From positions 3,410,001-3,474,000 of the forward strand of contig NZ_CP053661.1 of assembly GCF_013177315.1 (NCBI RefSeq): 64,000 nt of DNA, in the 5' to 3' direction. The notes below the pieces were generated by a model. The model worked only from the letters and a program-made list of their open reading frames with translations, was not told the DNA's origin and ran no database searches. The stretch is from Thermoleptolyngbya sichuanensis A183. GTDB lineage: Bacteria > Cyanobacteriota > Cyanobacteriia > Elainellales > Elainellaceae. Made by a program: the position numbers and the translations under genes. Below are positions 26,168-34,533 of this stretch, piece by piece; the first letter of the stretch is position 1, and every line of letters begins with the position of its first letter.

Positions 26168-27256
26168 TTACTCGACGGCCAAAAACTGCCGATTCTCCTC
26201 GCGGATTTGGGCGGCGGCATCGTCGTAGAGGAAGGGCAGATAGGCGTAGCGGAGTCCCTGCGTCACGGGCGTGGCCTCATGCAGCAGCGAGCAAGAGAAG
26301 ACCACTGCGCCGCCCGCGGGGGCTTCGTAGGTTCGTCTGCCAAATTCGGGAAAGCGCAGTTTACCCCCTTCATATTCGCCCGTGTTGAGGTTGAGCGACA
26401 CCGCAAAACGGCGGTGGGCCGTACCTTTGGTGGTGTTGTCGCGATGAGGCCTGAAAAAGCCGCCGGAGTGGCCGTCGTAGCAGGCGACGATGTGGCGCTC
26501 GATGCGCGTGGCGCGAAACTGGAAGGCTTTGGCGATTTCGGGGACGAGGCGATCGTGAATCCGATACATCGCCGCATTCCGCAGGGGTTCGTCCAAAATT
26601 TCCTGGTCTTTTCGCCGCTTGAAGCTGTGGTCGCGTGCGGCAACGGTGCGCCCGCCCACCTCCCGCATAAAGCCCGATTCCTCGCCACCGTGCTGGTTGT
26701 AGTAATCAATCAAGGCTTCGCACAAATCTGACTCGAACACCCGCGGCACCACCAGCACGGGCGCTTGCACGGCGGCGGGTTCGGCAGGGTGGAGCGGCGG
26801 CAGTTGTTCGAGGATCTTCACCAGCAGGGCGACGTGCTGTTCGGGCTGGTCGCCAAAGGGCAGCACCCCCAGCACCCGCAGCCGCTCATCCAGGATATAC
26901 GTGCAGGGCGTGTAGCTCTGGGTAGCTTCGTCTAAAACGCCGTATTGGCGGCTCACTAACTGGTCAAAGTCCCAAAAAAAGCGAATGCCGGGAATGGCTT
27001 CCTGCACTCTGGCTTGCGCCTGATCTTCCGGGTCAATGCTGACTCCAAAAAAGCAGCAGTGGGTATCGTCGAACAGCGCCCGATGTTGGAACAGCAGCGT
27101 CAGCACTTGCTGACTGACGGGGACGCTGGTGGAGGCGAAAAAGCACAGCACCACATAGCGGCCAGCTACCGAGTCGAAATGATAGCGGGGGTTGCTGGTG
27201 GAAGGGGCGGTGAACCAGGGAGCGGGTTCGCCCACCGTAAGCAGTGACCTAGCCAT
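26168..27256 (-). CDS. Redoxin-2-oxoglutarate/Fe(II) oxygenase fusion
   Basis: 362-aa two-domain protein. Residues 1-150 have an AhpC/TSA-like thioredoxin fold (VGEPAPWFTAPSTSNPRYHF, VVLCFFASTSVPVSQQ, GVSIDPEDQAQARVQEAIPG). The peroxidatic position, normally Thr-x-x-Cys, reads SVPVS with Ser, so classical peroxidase activity is unlikely. Residues about 170-362 form a prolyl-4-hydroxylase-type domain: HRDN (HxD, about 278-280), distal His in LLHEATPVTQG and the 2-oxoglutarate Arg in GLRYAYLP. This should be an Fe(II)/2OG dioxygenase acting on protein or small-molecule substrates. ATG at 27256. A dispersed repeat (27294-27383) lies just upstream, so the promoter must be close by. Confidence 0.88.
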   Translation of the reverse strand: MARSLLTVGEPAPWFTAPSTSNPRYHFDSVAGRYVVLCFFASTSVPVSQQVLTLLFQHRALFDDTHCCFFGVSIDPEDQAQARVQEAIPGIRFFWDFDQLVSRQYGVLDEATQSYTPCTYILDERLRVLGVLPFGDQPEQHVALLVKILEQLPPLHPAEPAAVQAPVLVVPRVFESDLCEALIDYYNQHGGEESGFMREVGGRTVAARDHSFKRRKDQEILDEPLRNAAMYRIHDRLVPEIAKAFQFRATRIERHIVACYDGHSGGFFRPHRDNTTKGTAHRRFAVSLNLNTGEYEGGKLRFPEFGRRTYEAPAGGAVVFSCSLLHEATPVTQGLRYAYLPFLYDDAAAQIREENRQFLAVE

Positions 27257-27293
27257 GGCAAAGTGTTTATTTTTCCATGCAAAGAACCTTATT

Positions 27294-27383
27294 AGGACTT
27301 ACGCACTTGCGATAAACTTGCTGGGTTTCGCACGATTTCTCGCGGGCGCAGCCCGCGAGAAATCGTCCAACTTCGTAAGTCCT
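27294..27383. repeat. AGGACTTACG inverted-repeat element with internal hairpin, copy 1
   Basis: Ends AGGACTTACG and CGTAAGTCCT. The interior contains a 15-bp perfect stem (CGATTTCTCGCGGGC, 27333-27347) with loop GCA. No coding capacity. Related copies at 38918-39006 and 45748-45837 suggest a small non-autonomous family. No clear target duplication. Confidence 0.8.
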
Positions 27384-27427
27384 AGTTATGTCAATTTTAG
27401 GTTTTGGCTTGGGGATGGGTCGTCCAA

Positions 27428-27470
27428 TCATCCAAAATCCCTAATCCAAAATCCCCAATCCAAAATCAAG
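27428..27470. repeat. AATCCAAAATCCCC tandem repeats
   Basis: Three units of about 14 bp (CATCCAAAATCCCT, AATCCAAAATCCCC, AATCCAAAATCAAG) at the 3' end of the gamma-carbonic-anhydrase-like gene. Confidence 0.8.
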
Positions 27471-28056
27471 ATGACGCAGGCGGCAAACGCTTAAACCCCA
27501 AATCTGTCCCTGTGCCTGCGTGAACCTGGGCTAGCTTTTCGTATTTTTTAGCATGGTCGATCAGGTCGGCCACCTCTTCATCGCTGAGGGAACGCACCAC
27601 CTTTGCGGGAATGCCCACGACGAGCGATCGCCCTGGCACGTCCTTCGTCACCACCGCGCCTGCACCTACGATGCTGCCCGCCCCCACGCGCACCCCATCC
27701 AGCACGATCGCCCCGATGCCGATCAAACAGCCCCGCTCGATATGCGCGCTGTGGATGACGGCGCGATGCCCCACCGTCACGTAGTCTTCCAGCACCGTTG
27801 GCTGCCCCGGATCGCCGTGCAAAATTGCACCGTCTTGAATATTCGTGCAGTGCCCGATCTCAATCCGTTCCACATCGCCGCGCACCACCGCGCCATACCA
27901 GATGCTTGCGCCCTCCGCCAGCAACACCTCACCGATGACCGCTGCCCCCGGCGCAACAAACGCCGCCCTGGAGAGATCTGGGACAGACCAACCGCTGGTG
28001 CGATTTTGCTGTGAATTTTCCGTGAAACCCGTAGACAAGCTGTAAACTCCAGTCAA
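27466..28056 (-). CDS. Gamma-class carbonic anhydrase-like left-handed beta-helix protein
   Basis: 196-aa trimeric hexapeptide-repeat protein (YrdA/PaaY/gamma-CA family). Repeats run from AAFVAPGAAVIGEVLLAEGA to SIVGAGAVVTKDVPGR. Zinc ligands occur in the expected spacing: His in TNIQDGAILHGDPGQ, and two His in YVTVGHRAVIHSAHIERG. The terminal helix VADLIDHAKKYEKLA is family typical. Family members bind Zn or Fe and may hydrate CO2, though many are inactive as anhydrases. It is not the longer CcmM (no RbcS-like repeats). The frame starts at TTG 28056; a second TTG lies seven codons downstream and GGAG precedes it, so the exact N terminus is uncertain. Confidence 0.88.
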   Translation of the reverse strand: MTGVYSLSTGFTENSQQNRTSGWSVPDLSRAAFVAPGAAVIGEVLLAEGASIWYGAVVRGDVERIEIGHCTNIQDGAILHGDPGQPTVLEDYVTVGHRAVIHSAHIERGCLIGIGAIVLDGVRVGAGSIVGAGAVVTKDVPGRSLVVGIPAKVVRSLSDEEVADLIDHAKKYEKLAQVHAGTGTDLGFKRLPPASS

Positions 28057-28207
28057 ATTTCTTAAGATTGCCAGGATTCGCGCCCTTGCTTCCAGCGAAT
28101 ACCCGTAGAATTGTTTCTAGCTTTTAACTGAGAAAAGCCTAAGAAAAACCCAAAGTTATAATAGAGCCTTGCTGATGCTAGATGGAGACTACGCGGGTCG
28201 CGATTTC

Positions 28208-28720
28208 ATGATGAACCCAGCCCTACAGTACCCAATCTTCGGCCCGGAGATTCAGTGTCCCCACTGTCGTCAGACAATTCCGGCATTGACCCTGACCGAC
28301 ACCTATCTATGCCAGCGCCACGGAGCTTTTGAAGCGAATCCCAAAACGGGCGAACTGATTCACCTCCAGTCTGGCCGACACTGGCGACAGTGGGATAACG
28401 AATGGTATCGCCAGCACACGCATCCCGATGGCATCCGATTTGAAATCCATGAAGCGCTCGATCGCCTCTATACCCAGGGCTATCGCGCTACCCGCGTAAT
28501 CATTGCCCGTCGCTACCAGGATTTGATCAGCACCTACCTTGACCGCAGTGCCCCCTGGCGCGGCCAGGCAGACGCTAGCACTCGCCCCCGCCTCTACGGG
28601 CTGCCCGTAGAGTTCAGCCCCGACCCGAAGGAGGAGCCATGTTGGGATGTGATTAACTTTGACCTGGAGAAAGAGCCGGGTGCGCCCGTGCGGTATCCCT
28701 ACTTTCGGCTGTTTGAGTAG
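28208..28720 (+). CDS. TIGR02652 family conserved cyanobacterial protein
   Basis: 170-aa soluble protein. The start MMNPALQYPIFGPEIQCPHC and the block FEANPKTGELIHLQSGRHWR are very typical of a family restricted to cyanobacteria, which I recall as TIGR02652. CPHC together with YLCQRHGAFE suggests a small zinc-binding motif. Later YRATRVIIARRYQDLISTYL is helical. No enzymatic function is known to me. The frame opens at 28169, but homologous sequence begins at 28208. The VOC gene follows after 12 bp, probably in the same transcript. Confidence 0.85.
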   Translation: MMNPALQYPIFGPEIQCPHCRQTIPALTLTDTYLCQRHGAFEANPKTGELIHLQSGRHWRQWDNEWYRQHTHPDGIRFEIHEALDRLYTQGYRATRVIIARRYQDLISTYLDRSAPWRGQADASTRPRLYGLPVEFSPDPKEEPCWDVINFDLEKEPGAPVRYPYFRLFE

Positions 28721-28732
28721 CTTGCGCGAGCC

Positions 28733-29176
28733 ATGCATCACGCTTCAATTCGCACTGCCGATATCTTTCGGGCGATCGCCTTTTATGAGCGGCTGGGCTT
28801 CACGGTGTGCGAGCGGTTCACGGCGGGCATCACGCTGGGCTGCTGGATGGAGGGACTAGGCGGACGCATCGAGCTATTGCAGGTGCCCCAGCCCAGGGCC
28901 GCAGCAGATGCCTTTGGGGATGAGCATTACACGGGTTACTATCACCTATCGTTTGACCTGACGGAAGCAGTCGAGAGTTTGCCGGACTGGCTGGAACATT
29001 TGCAGCAAGATTTTGCCCAGGCGGCCGCCGCAGGCGAGGGCGATGCGCTGAAGGTGCTGCTGGAGCCGACGCAGCAGATGATCGGCGATCGCATCTACGA
29101 AGTCGCGTTTGTGGCAGATTCCGACGGGTTGCCGCTGGAGTTTATCCGGGTGCTGGGGGAACGGGGAGGCGCATAG
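28733..29176 (+). CDS. VOC/glyoxalase superfamily protein
   Basis: 147-aa protein with vicinal-oxygen-chelate fold: HHASIRTADIFRAIAFYERL at the N terminus, then GYYHLSFDLTEAVESLPDWL and VAFVADSDGLPLEFIRVLG. Metal ligands could be His2 or His3, His in YYHLSF and Glu in PLEFI. Substrate unknown. It sits 12 bp behind the TIGR02652 gene on the same strand and overlaps the 3' end of the convergent caspase-WD40 gene by 82 bp. Confidence 0.8.
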   Translation: MHHASIRTADIFRAIAFYERLGFTVCERFTAGITLGCWMEGLGGRIELLQVPQPRAAADAFGDEHYTGYYHLSFDLTEAVESLPDWLEHLQQDFAQAAAAGEGDALKVLLEPTQQMIGDRIYEVAFVADSDGLPLEFIRVLGERGGA

Positions 29177-32100
29177 TCGCTGCCCAAGTCCACCTGGGGG
29201 CACTCGCTGGATGCAAGGCGCAGATAGCGGCGACACTCGTCCGGGCTGAGCTGGCGCAATGTGCGATCGCGGGCCAGCTTTAGCAGGGTGTCCCAGGTTG
29301 CCGCCCACAGATACAGGCGGCCGTTGCTGGCCAGCGTGGCGACGTAGCTGCCGTCGGGCGTAAAGAACACCCGCTGAATGGTAACAGGCGACTCGGTGGC
29401 AGGCCGGAGTTGGGCCTGCTCTGTCCCTGTGTGGGGGTTCCACAGGCGAGCCGTGCCATCACTGCCCGCGGTGACGAGCGATCGCCCGTCGGGGCTGAAC
29501 TGGGCATCCAGCACTGGGCCCTGGTGGCCACTCAGCACCATGCGCGGATCGCCCGTGGTGGCATCGGAAATTCGCACCGTGCCATCGCGAGTGGTGGTGA
29601 CAAGGCTCAACCCATCGGGGCTAAAGCTGGCGCTGGTGAGCGGGGCCGTGTGGCTGAGGATGCCCTGTCGCCGGCCAGTCTGGGCATCCCACACAATCGC
29701 AGTGTGGTCTGCGCCAGCAGTAACAATTCGCGTGCTGTCTGGGCTAAAGCGGGCCGTGGCGATTCGCGACGCGATCCCTACGGGAATTGCCCCCTGATGC
29801 CCCTCTAGCGCTGCCACCAACTCGCCCGACTCGACCCGCCACAGGCGCACACGGTCGTCGCTGCCCAACCCCAGCAGCAGCCGATTATCAGGACTAAACG
29901 CCAACTGTTGAATCGTAACGGGATTGCCCGATGGATTACCTAATGGATTACCCGATGGATTACCGGACGGGGATGAGGAACTCAACAAAAGCTGGTGCAG
30001 CCGTGTAGTGGTGGCTGAGCCGGGTAGCGGTTGTTTGTCGGCCGACTGAACCCGACGAATCTCGAGCTGCCCTTCGCGAGTGGCGATCGCCATCAGTTCG
30101 CCATCTGCACTCAGCGCAAAACTGGTCAGCCCCGATGTGCCCTCTGCATCCGCCACCCGTGCAGCCCGCGCTGAGGTTTGCTGAAACCGGGAGAGAATCT
30201 GCTGAGTGATGCTCGGCTGCTCTTGCGCCTCTTCGGCAACGGTTCCAGAAGGCGCAGGCTGAGATGCAGTTGCGTCAGCGCTGGAGTCTGAGTCCGCAGC
30301 AGGGCGATCGGGCGGCATCCAGGTTTTGATCTGCTGCCAGAGCATTCTCGGATTAAGCCGATGCAGGTGGATTGCGTCGGGCATCTCCTGGACCACGGTT
30401 TCAACGTAGGGATCTGTCGAGCGATCGGCGTAAAACGCCCAGTTTTGCAAGATGCCCTCAGCGGTGACCAGTGCCAGACTGAGGGTTCCGGGCAGCGGAG
30501 CCGTCGAGTCGAGCAAACGGTCTTCGGGTTCCGCCAGCAGCGCCTCCGCAGCGTCCTCCGCCTGCTTTGCGGCCAGGGTGAACTTGGGGCGTTGGCGCAA
30601 GCTCTGGGGAGCCGCATCGCGCCGAATCGACAGCAGCGCCCCATTTGCCGGAAGCCCGATCTGTCGCTCGCTGCCCCGTTCGTCGCCAGAAGAGGCGGTT
30701 TTACTTTGCAACGCTGGCGCGATTCGCGAAGCGATCCCTGCGGGAATTGCCGACTGTACCCCGCCATCGGGCAGAAACGCCAGCCAGGACACACCACCCT
30801 CTGGAATAGCAATGCTGGGCAGTTCCCCGCCCGCCTCAGCCGACCACAGGTAAACATCACCCGCGTCATCTCCGGTTGCCAGGTGGGTTCCCCCAGGGCT
30901 GAATTGCAGGCGGGTTACAGGGCCACTGGGGTTTTGCAGTAGCGCCACAAGCTGCCCTGTGTGCGGGTTCCAAAGCTGCGTGGTGGCCCCGCTGACGGCG
31001 GCCAACAGATTTCCTCGCGGGCTAAAGGCGATCGCCCGCACGATGGGCTGCGGAGTCTTCCCCCGCCCCACCGAGAGATCTTGCTGCACCTGTCCAGTCC
31101 GCAAGTCCCACACCCGGATAGGTTGCCCAGGCGACACCGCCGCCAGCAGGGTTTCATCGGGGCTGAACTGAAGCTGGCTAAGGGCGGGCGGCTGCTGAGC
31201 AGTCTGGGCAAACCCCGTGAGTGTCATCTCCAGCGTACCCGTTTGGGCATCCCACAGACGAGCGATGCCATCGGCTCCCGCCGTTGCAATCCACCGGCCG
31301 CTGGGGCTATAGGTGGCGTGCAGGATACCGCCCGTGTAGGGCAGCGCAATGTGCTGTCGGAGATCGAGGTTGCCCGTGAGCGTCAGGGCTGCCGGGGCCG
31401 GGGGCGTGGGTTGCGCTGGGTCGTTTGCTTCAGCAGTCGCTTCTGCTTCTGAGGACTCCGGCTGAGCGGGCGTAATCTTCCAGATTTGCACCATACCCGA
31501 CTGTCCTGCGATGAGCAGGGATAGTTCCTGGGGGCTAAACTGGAGCGTCTGGATCGGCCACTCTTGGGTGAGTTGAGCCACCTGCTGACCGCTTTCAACA
31601 TGCCAGAGGGAAAGGGTACGACTCCCGACGGGATCGGTTTGCGAATCGCCCACAGTTGCCAGCCAGTTGCCATCAGGACTGAAGCGAAGCTGGGTCGCAG
31701 GCTGGGTCATCGGCAGGGTTTGCGCCAGAGTTCCAGTGTCCACGTCCCAGAGGTAAAGCTGAGTCGCAGATTTGGCGGTTGTGTCGGCATTGTGGAGCAA
31801 AATCGCAGCCAGCTTCTTGCCGTCTGGGCTAAAGGCAATTTCCGTAATCTCTGCCTTAGCGTCGCCGGGCCTGGTGAACACCCGCAGCGGCTTCGCGGTC
31901 GTGTCGGCATAGATGACCTGATCGGGGCTGGCCCACAGGCGAATGCTGCCGTCGGCACTGACTGTGGCGAGATAGCGACGATCGGGGCTATGGACCAACT
32001 GGCGAATTGCGCCGCGATGCCCCGGTAGCCAGATTTGCAGCCGCAAGTCCTGGAGCGCAGCCCGCAGGCTCGATTCGGCTTCGTAGGTTGCGCCCTGGGC

Positions 32101-34533
32101 CGCTGCCAGTCGGCTGACCACGAGGGCCGCCATCGCGTCTCGGTCTGGCTCTTGCAACATCGACTGGGCGATCGCCGCTCGCGCCCGCGAGGTGGCCACC
32201 ATCGTCTGGTAATCTTTCTCGGCCTGCGTTTTTACGGTAGTGCGATATTGCCCCAACGACAGCGCCACCGCCAGCGCCAGGGCAGACGGCACAGACACCT
32301 TTACCCACACAGCCTTGCGACGAACTCGACGGTTTTCGGCATCGCTGACGCTGAGAAATTCTCGGGCCAGGGTCGAAAGCTCCTGGGGATAGGTCTTCTG
32401 GAAGCTGATGGCATCCTGGAGGCGATCGCTCCCCAGCAAATACTCGTGCCGGGTGGGTTTGCCCAGCTTTGCCCACTCCAGCGCCGCCTGTTCGATCCGC
32501 CGCTGGCGACGCAGCATCTCGCGGCTCTCATCCAGCCAGCCCCGCAGCAGGCTCCAGTTGCGAATCAGCGCCTCATGCACCACATCCAGCAATTCTGCCG
32601 ATGGGCGACTCCGCATCTTCCCTTCCGTCCGATCGCCCTCGCTGCCCCGACTGGTGACAACGAGTTTGCTGGCAACCAGCTTTTCCAGCGTGCGCTCGAT
32701 CAGCGGTCTGGGAAACGCAGGGCTAACTAACTCATCCTTGGCGGCGCGGCGGCGCGTGTCTTCCGTGCCTTCACCCAGTCGAGTCAGCGTCAGGAAAATG
32801 CGCCGCGCCGCCGCCTGCTCATCCGGCTCCAGGCTGTTGTAAATGTCCGTCGCCCGCTTTTGCAGCGTGCCCCGCACGCCGCCCAGTTCTGTGTAGGCAT
32901 TGAGGGTCAGCTTGGAGGGTGCGCCCTGGGGCGATCGCTCGCGCTGTTCCCACAGTTCCCGCAGCGTATATTGCAGCAGCGGCAATTCTCCCGGTGCCCC
33001 AATCACGTCCAGCAGCATCGTGTAGACAAGATTGGGTTCGCAAATCAGCCCGGCCCGTTTGGCAGGGCGCACAATCGTATTTTTAATCTGCTCATAGCTC
33101 ATGGGCAGCACTTTGAGAATCTGCCGCTTGATCTGAGCCGCTAGCCCCGCATATTGCAGGCACTTGCCAAAAAAATCTGCCCGCAGCACGACAACTATGC
33201 TAAGGCAGTCTTCCGACTGGGCCAGAGCACTGGTCAAGCACTGGAAAAACTGCTGCCGTAGGGTCTCCGCCTGAGAGCCACAGCAGAGCGTGAACACCTC
33301 CTCGAACTGGTCGATAATCAGCACTAGGCGCGGACGGACGGCCCCAGAGGGAAGCGTGGAGACTGGGCTGGAAGTGGGACTGTTGGGCAGGCTAGCCCGA
33401 ACCAATCGCGCCAACCCCGTGCCGCCGCTTTGCAAAAAGGTCTCTGCCCGCTGGATTTGCTCCGCCCGCTCGATCTCTGGTGCGTTTGGATCGACAAAAG
33501 CGCTGGCCAGGCTCCGCAGGGGGTTTTCGCCCGGCGTAATCAGCTTGAGTCGCCAGCGATCGCTGCCTGCGAGCCGCTGCCCCCGGCGCAATTCGTGCAT
33601 CAGCCCGGCCCGCGCCAGCGACGACTTGCCGCTGCCCGACGCACCCAGCACCGTGACAAAGGGACTCGTGCGGAGTCGTTCGACCAGTTGATGGGTCAGT
33701 TCTTCGCGCCCAAAGAAGAAGTCGGCGTGTTCTTCCTCAAAGCACTCCAGCCCGCGAAAGGGGCAAATCTCCGGCTTTTCCGGGGTTTTGGGGAGAAGGG
33801 GGGAAGTAGCCATGCCGCAGCGCGTCAGGATGATTTCGCTGCCGGAGTTTTCAAACAAGGGCTGCTGGAGTTCGTGCTTGAGGCGATCGCTCACCCAGGC
33901 CGTCAGGTAGTGCGCCGTCACAGTGCCCGTGCTGGCGTGGCGCGGGTCTAGCCCTTCCAGCAGCGCTTGGGTCAAAACGCTGTAGTCGCTATTGAGCGAT
34001 TCGTAGGCGGCTTCATATTCCCGCGAGGCCGCAATAAACAGGCGATCGGTTCCCGTCCGTGCGCCGGGGTCTGCCTCCAGCATGTTGAGCAACTCGCCGC
34101 TGTGGCAGCAGTCCAGAATCACAATTCGCTGCCGCACTGGGCTTTCTTGCAACAGCCGCCGCAGCCAGTAGAGCGACAGTCCGTAAAATCCCGCATCGGG
34201 GTTGGCATCGCTGACTGCGAGGTAGCCTTCGTGAATCCCCGCTTCTTTTTGAATGCCATGTCCAGAGAAGTAAAACAGCGCAGTCTGGGGAATATTGCTG
34301 CCTTTGGGCTTGAATAAATTGACCAGCGCAGTTTCTAGATCTCGCAAAAAAACGGGTGTCGCTTGACCGATTTTGGGCTGCCCTACCTGCACAACTTCGG
34401 GCAGTCGCTGCACCCGAAATTCGCCGTAGGTTTGCAACATTTGGGCGATCGCTTCTGCATCTCTAGCGGGGGCTTTGAGCGGCTGTAAGAACTGATAAGC
34501 ATTAACTCCAACAACGAGTGCATCCCGAGACAT
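29095..34533 (-). CDS. Caspase-like (C14) - nSTAND ATPase - WD40 giant protein
   Basis: 1812-aa multidomain protein. Residues 1-240: metacaspase-like peptidase with catalytic His in LFYFSGHGIQ (about 90) and Cys in IVILDCCHSGEL (about 139). About 254-690: STAND NTPase of the nSTAND1 type, opening CPFRGLECFEEEHADFFFGR, P-loop GASGSGKSSLARAG, Walker B-like LVLIIDQFEEVF. About 742-760: one hydrophobic segment (VSVPSALALAVALSLG). About 838-1770: WD40 propeller blades (FSPDGRSLVTAGSDGTARLW and others). Such proteins are built like animal apoptosome or NLR sensors and are thought to trigger protease activity on ligand binding; the ligand is unknown. Start at 34533, with GAGGAG seven bases upstream, rather than the open Met at 34557. 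Two small palindromic repeats (29758-29791, 30718-30751) add about 10 codons each, and 12-bp repeats encode SGNPSGNPLGNP. Confidence 0.93.
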   Translation of the reverse strand: MSRDALVVGVNAYQFLQPLKAPARDAEAIAQMLQTYGEFRVQRLPEVVQVGQPKIGQATPVFLRDLETALVNLFKPKGSNIPQTALFYFSGHGIQKEAGIHEGYLAVSDANPDAGFYGLSLYWLRRLLQESPVRQRIVILDCCHSGELLNMLEADPGARTGTDRLFIAASREYEAAYESLNSDYSVLTQALLEGLDPRHASTGTVTAHYLTAWVSDRLKHELQQPLFENSGSEIILTRCGMATSPLLPKTPEKPEICPFRGLECFEEEHADFFFGREELTHQLVERLRTSPFVTVLGASGSGKSSLARAGLMHELRRGQRLAGSDRWRLKLITPGENPLRSLASAFVDPNAPEIERAEQIQRAETFLQSGGTGLARLVRASLPNSPTSSPVSTLPSGAVRPRLVLIIDQFEEVFTLCCGSQAETLRQQFFQCLTSALAQSEDCLSIVVVLRADFFGKCLQYAGLAAQIKRQILKVLPMSYEQIKNTIVRPAKRAGLICEPNLVYTMLLDVIGAPGELPLLQYTLRELWEQRERSPQGAPSKLTLNAYTELGGVRGTLQKRATDIYNSLEPDEQAAARRIFLTLTRLGEGTEDTRRRAAKDELVSPAFPRPLIERTLEKLVASKLVVTSRGSEGDRTEGKMRSRPSAELLDVVHEALIRNWSLLRGWLDESREMLRRQRRIEQAALEWAKLGKPTRHEYLLGSDRLQDAISFQKTYPQELSTLAREFLSVSDAENRRVRRKAVWVKVSVPSALALAVALSLGQYRTTVKTQAEKDYQTMVATSRARAAIAQSMLQEPDRDAMAALVVSRLAAAQGATYEAESSLRAALQDLRLQIWLPGHRGAIRQLVHSPDRRYLATVSADGSIRLWASPDQVIYADTTAKPLRVFTRPGDAKAEITEIAFSPDGKKLAAILLHNADTTAKSATQLYLWDVDTGTLAQTLPMTQPATQLRFSPDGNWLATVGDSQTDPVGSRTLSLWHVESGQQVAQLTQEWPIQTLQFSPQELSLLIAGQSGMVQIWKITPAQPESSEAEATAEANDPAQPTPPAPAALTLTGNLDLRQHIALPYTGGILHATYSPSGRWIATAGADGIARLWDAQTGTLEMTLTGFAQTAQQPPALSQLQFSPDETLLAAVSPGQPIRVWDLRTGQVQQDLSVGRGKTPQPIVRAIAFSPRGNLLAAVSGATTQLWNPHTGQLVALLQNPSGPVTRLQFSPGGTHLATGDDAGDVYLWSAEAGGELPSIAIPEGGVSWLAFLPDGGVQSAIPAGIASRIAPALQSKTASSGDERGSERQIGLPANGALLSIRRDAAPQSLRQRPKFTLAAKQAEDAAEALLAEPEDRLLDSTAPLPGTLSLALVTAEGILQNWAFYADRSTDPYVETVVQEMPDAIHLHRLNPRMLWQQIKTWMPPDRPAADSDSSADATASQPAPSGTVAEEAQEQPSITQQILSRFQQTSARAARVADAEGTSGLTSFALSADGELMAIATREGQLEIRRVQSADKQPLPGSATTTRLHQLLLSSSSPSGNPSGNPLGNPSGNPVTIQQLAFSPDNRLLLGLGSDDRVRLWRVESGELVAALEGHQGAIPVGIASRIATARFSPDSTRIVTAGADHTAIVWDAQTGRRQGILSHTAPLTSASFSPDGLSLVTTTRDGTVRISDATTGDPRMVLSGHQGPVLDAQFSPDGRSLVTAGSDGTARLWNPHTGTEQAQLRPATESPVTIQRVFFTPDGSYVATLASNGRLYLWAATWDTLLKLARDRTLRQLSPDECRRYLRLASSECPQVDLGSDYAPPRSPSTRINSSGNPSESATNATS
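29758..29791. repeat. Dispersed palindromic repeat inside a WD40 blade
   Basis: Encodes AIPVGIASRIA between LEGHQG and TARFSPDS on the minus strand. A normal blade reads LEGHQGAI-TARFSPD, so about ten residues look inserted. Confidence 0.8.
29926..29975. repeat. 12-bp in-frame tandem repeat in the WD40 gene
   Basis: Four units of GGATTACCCGAT (with variants) encode SGNP/LGNP repeats on the minus strand, in a loop just before a WD40 blade (VTIQQLAFSPDNRLL). Confidence 0.85.
30718..30751. repeat. Second dispersed palindromic repeat in the WD40 gene
   Basis: Encodes AIPAGIASRIAP on the minus strand, in a linker between propeller segments. Same consensus as the copies at 22112, 24340 and 29758. 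Confidence 0.78.
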
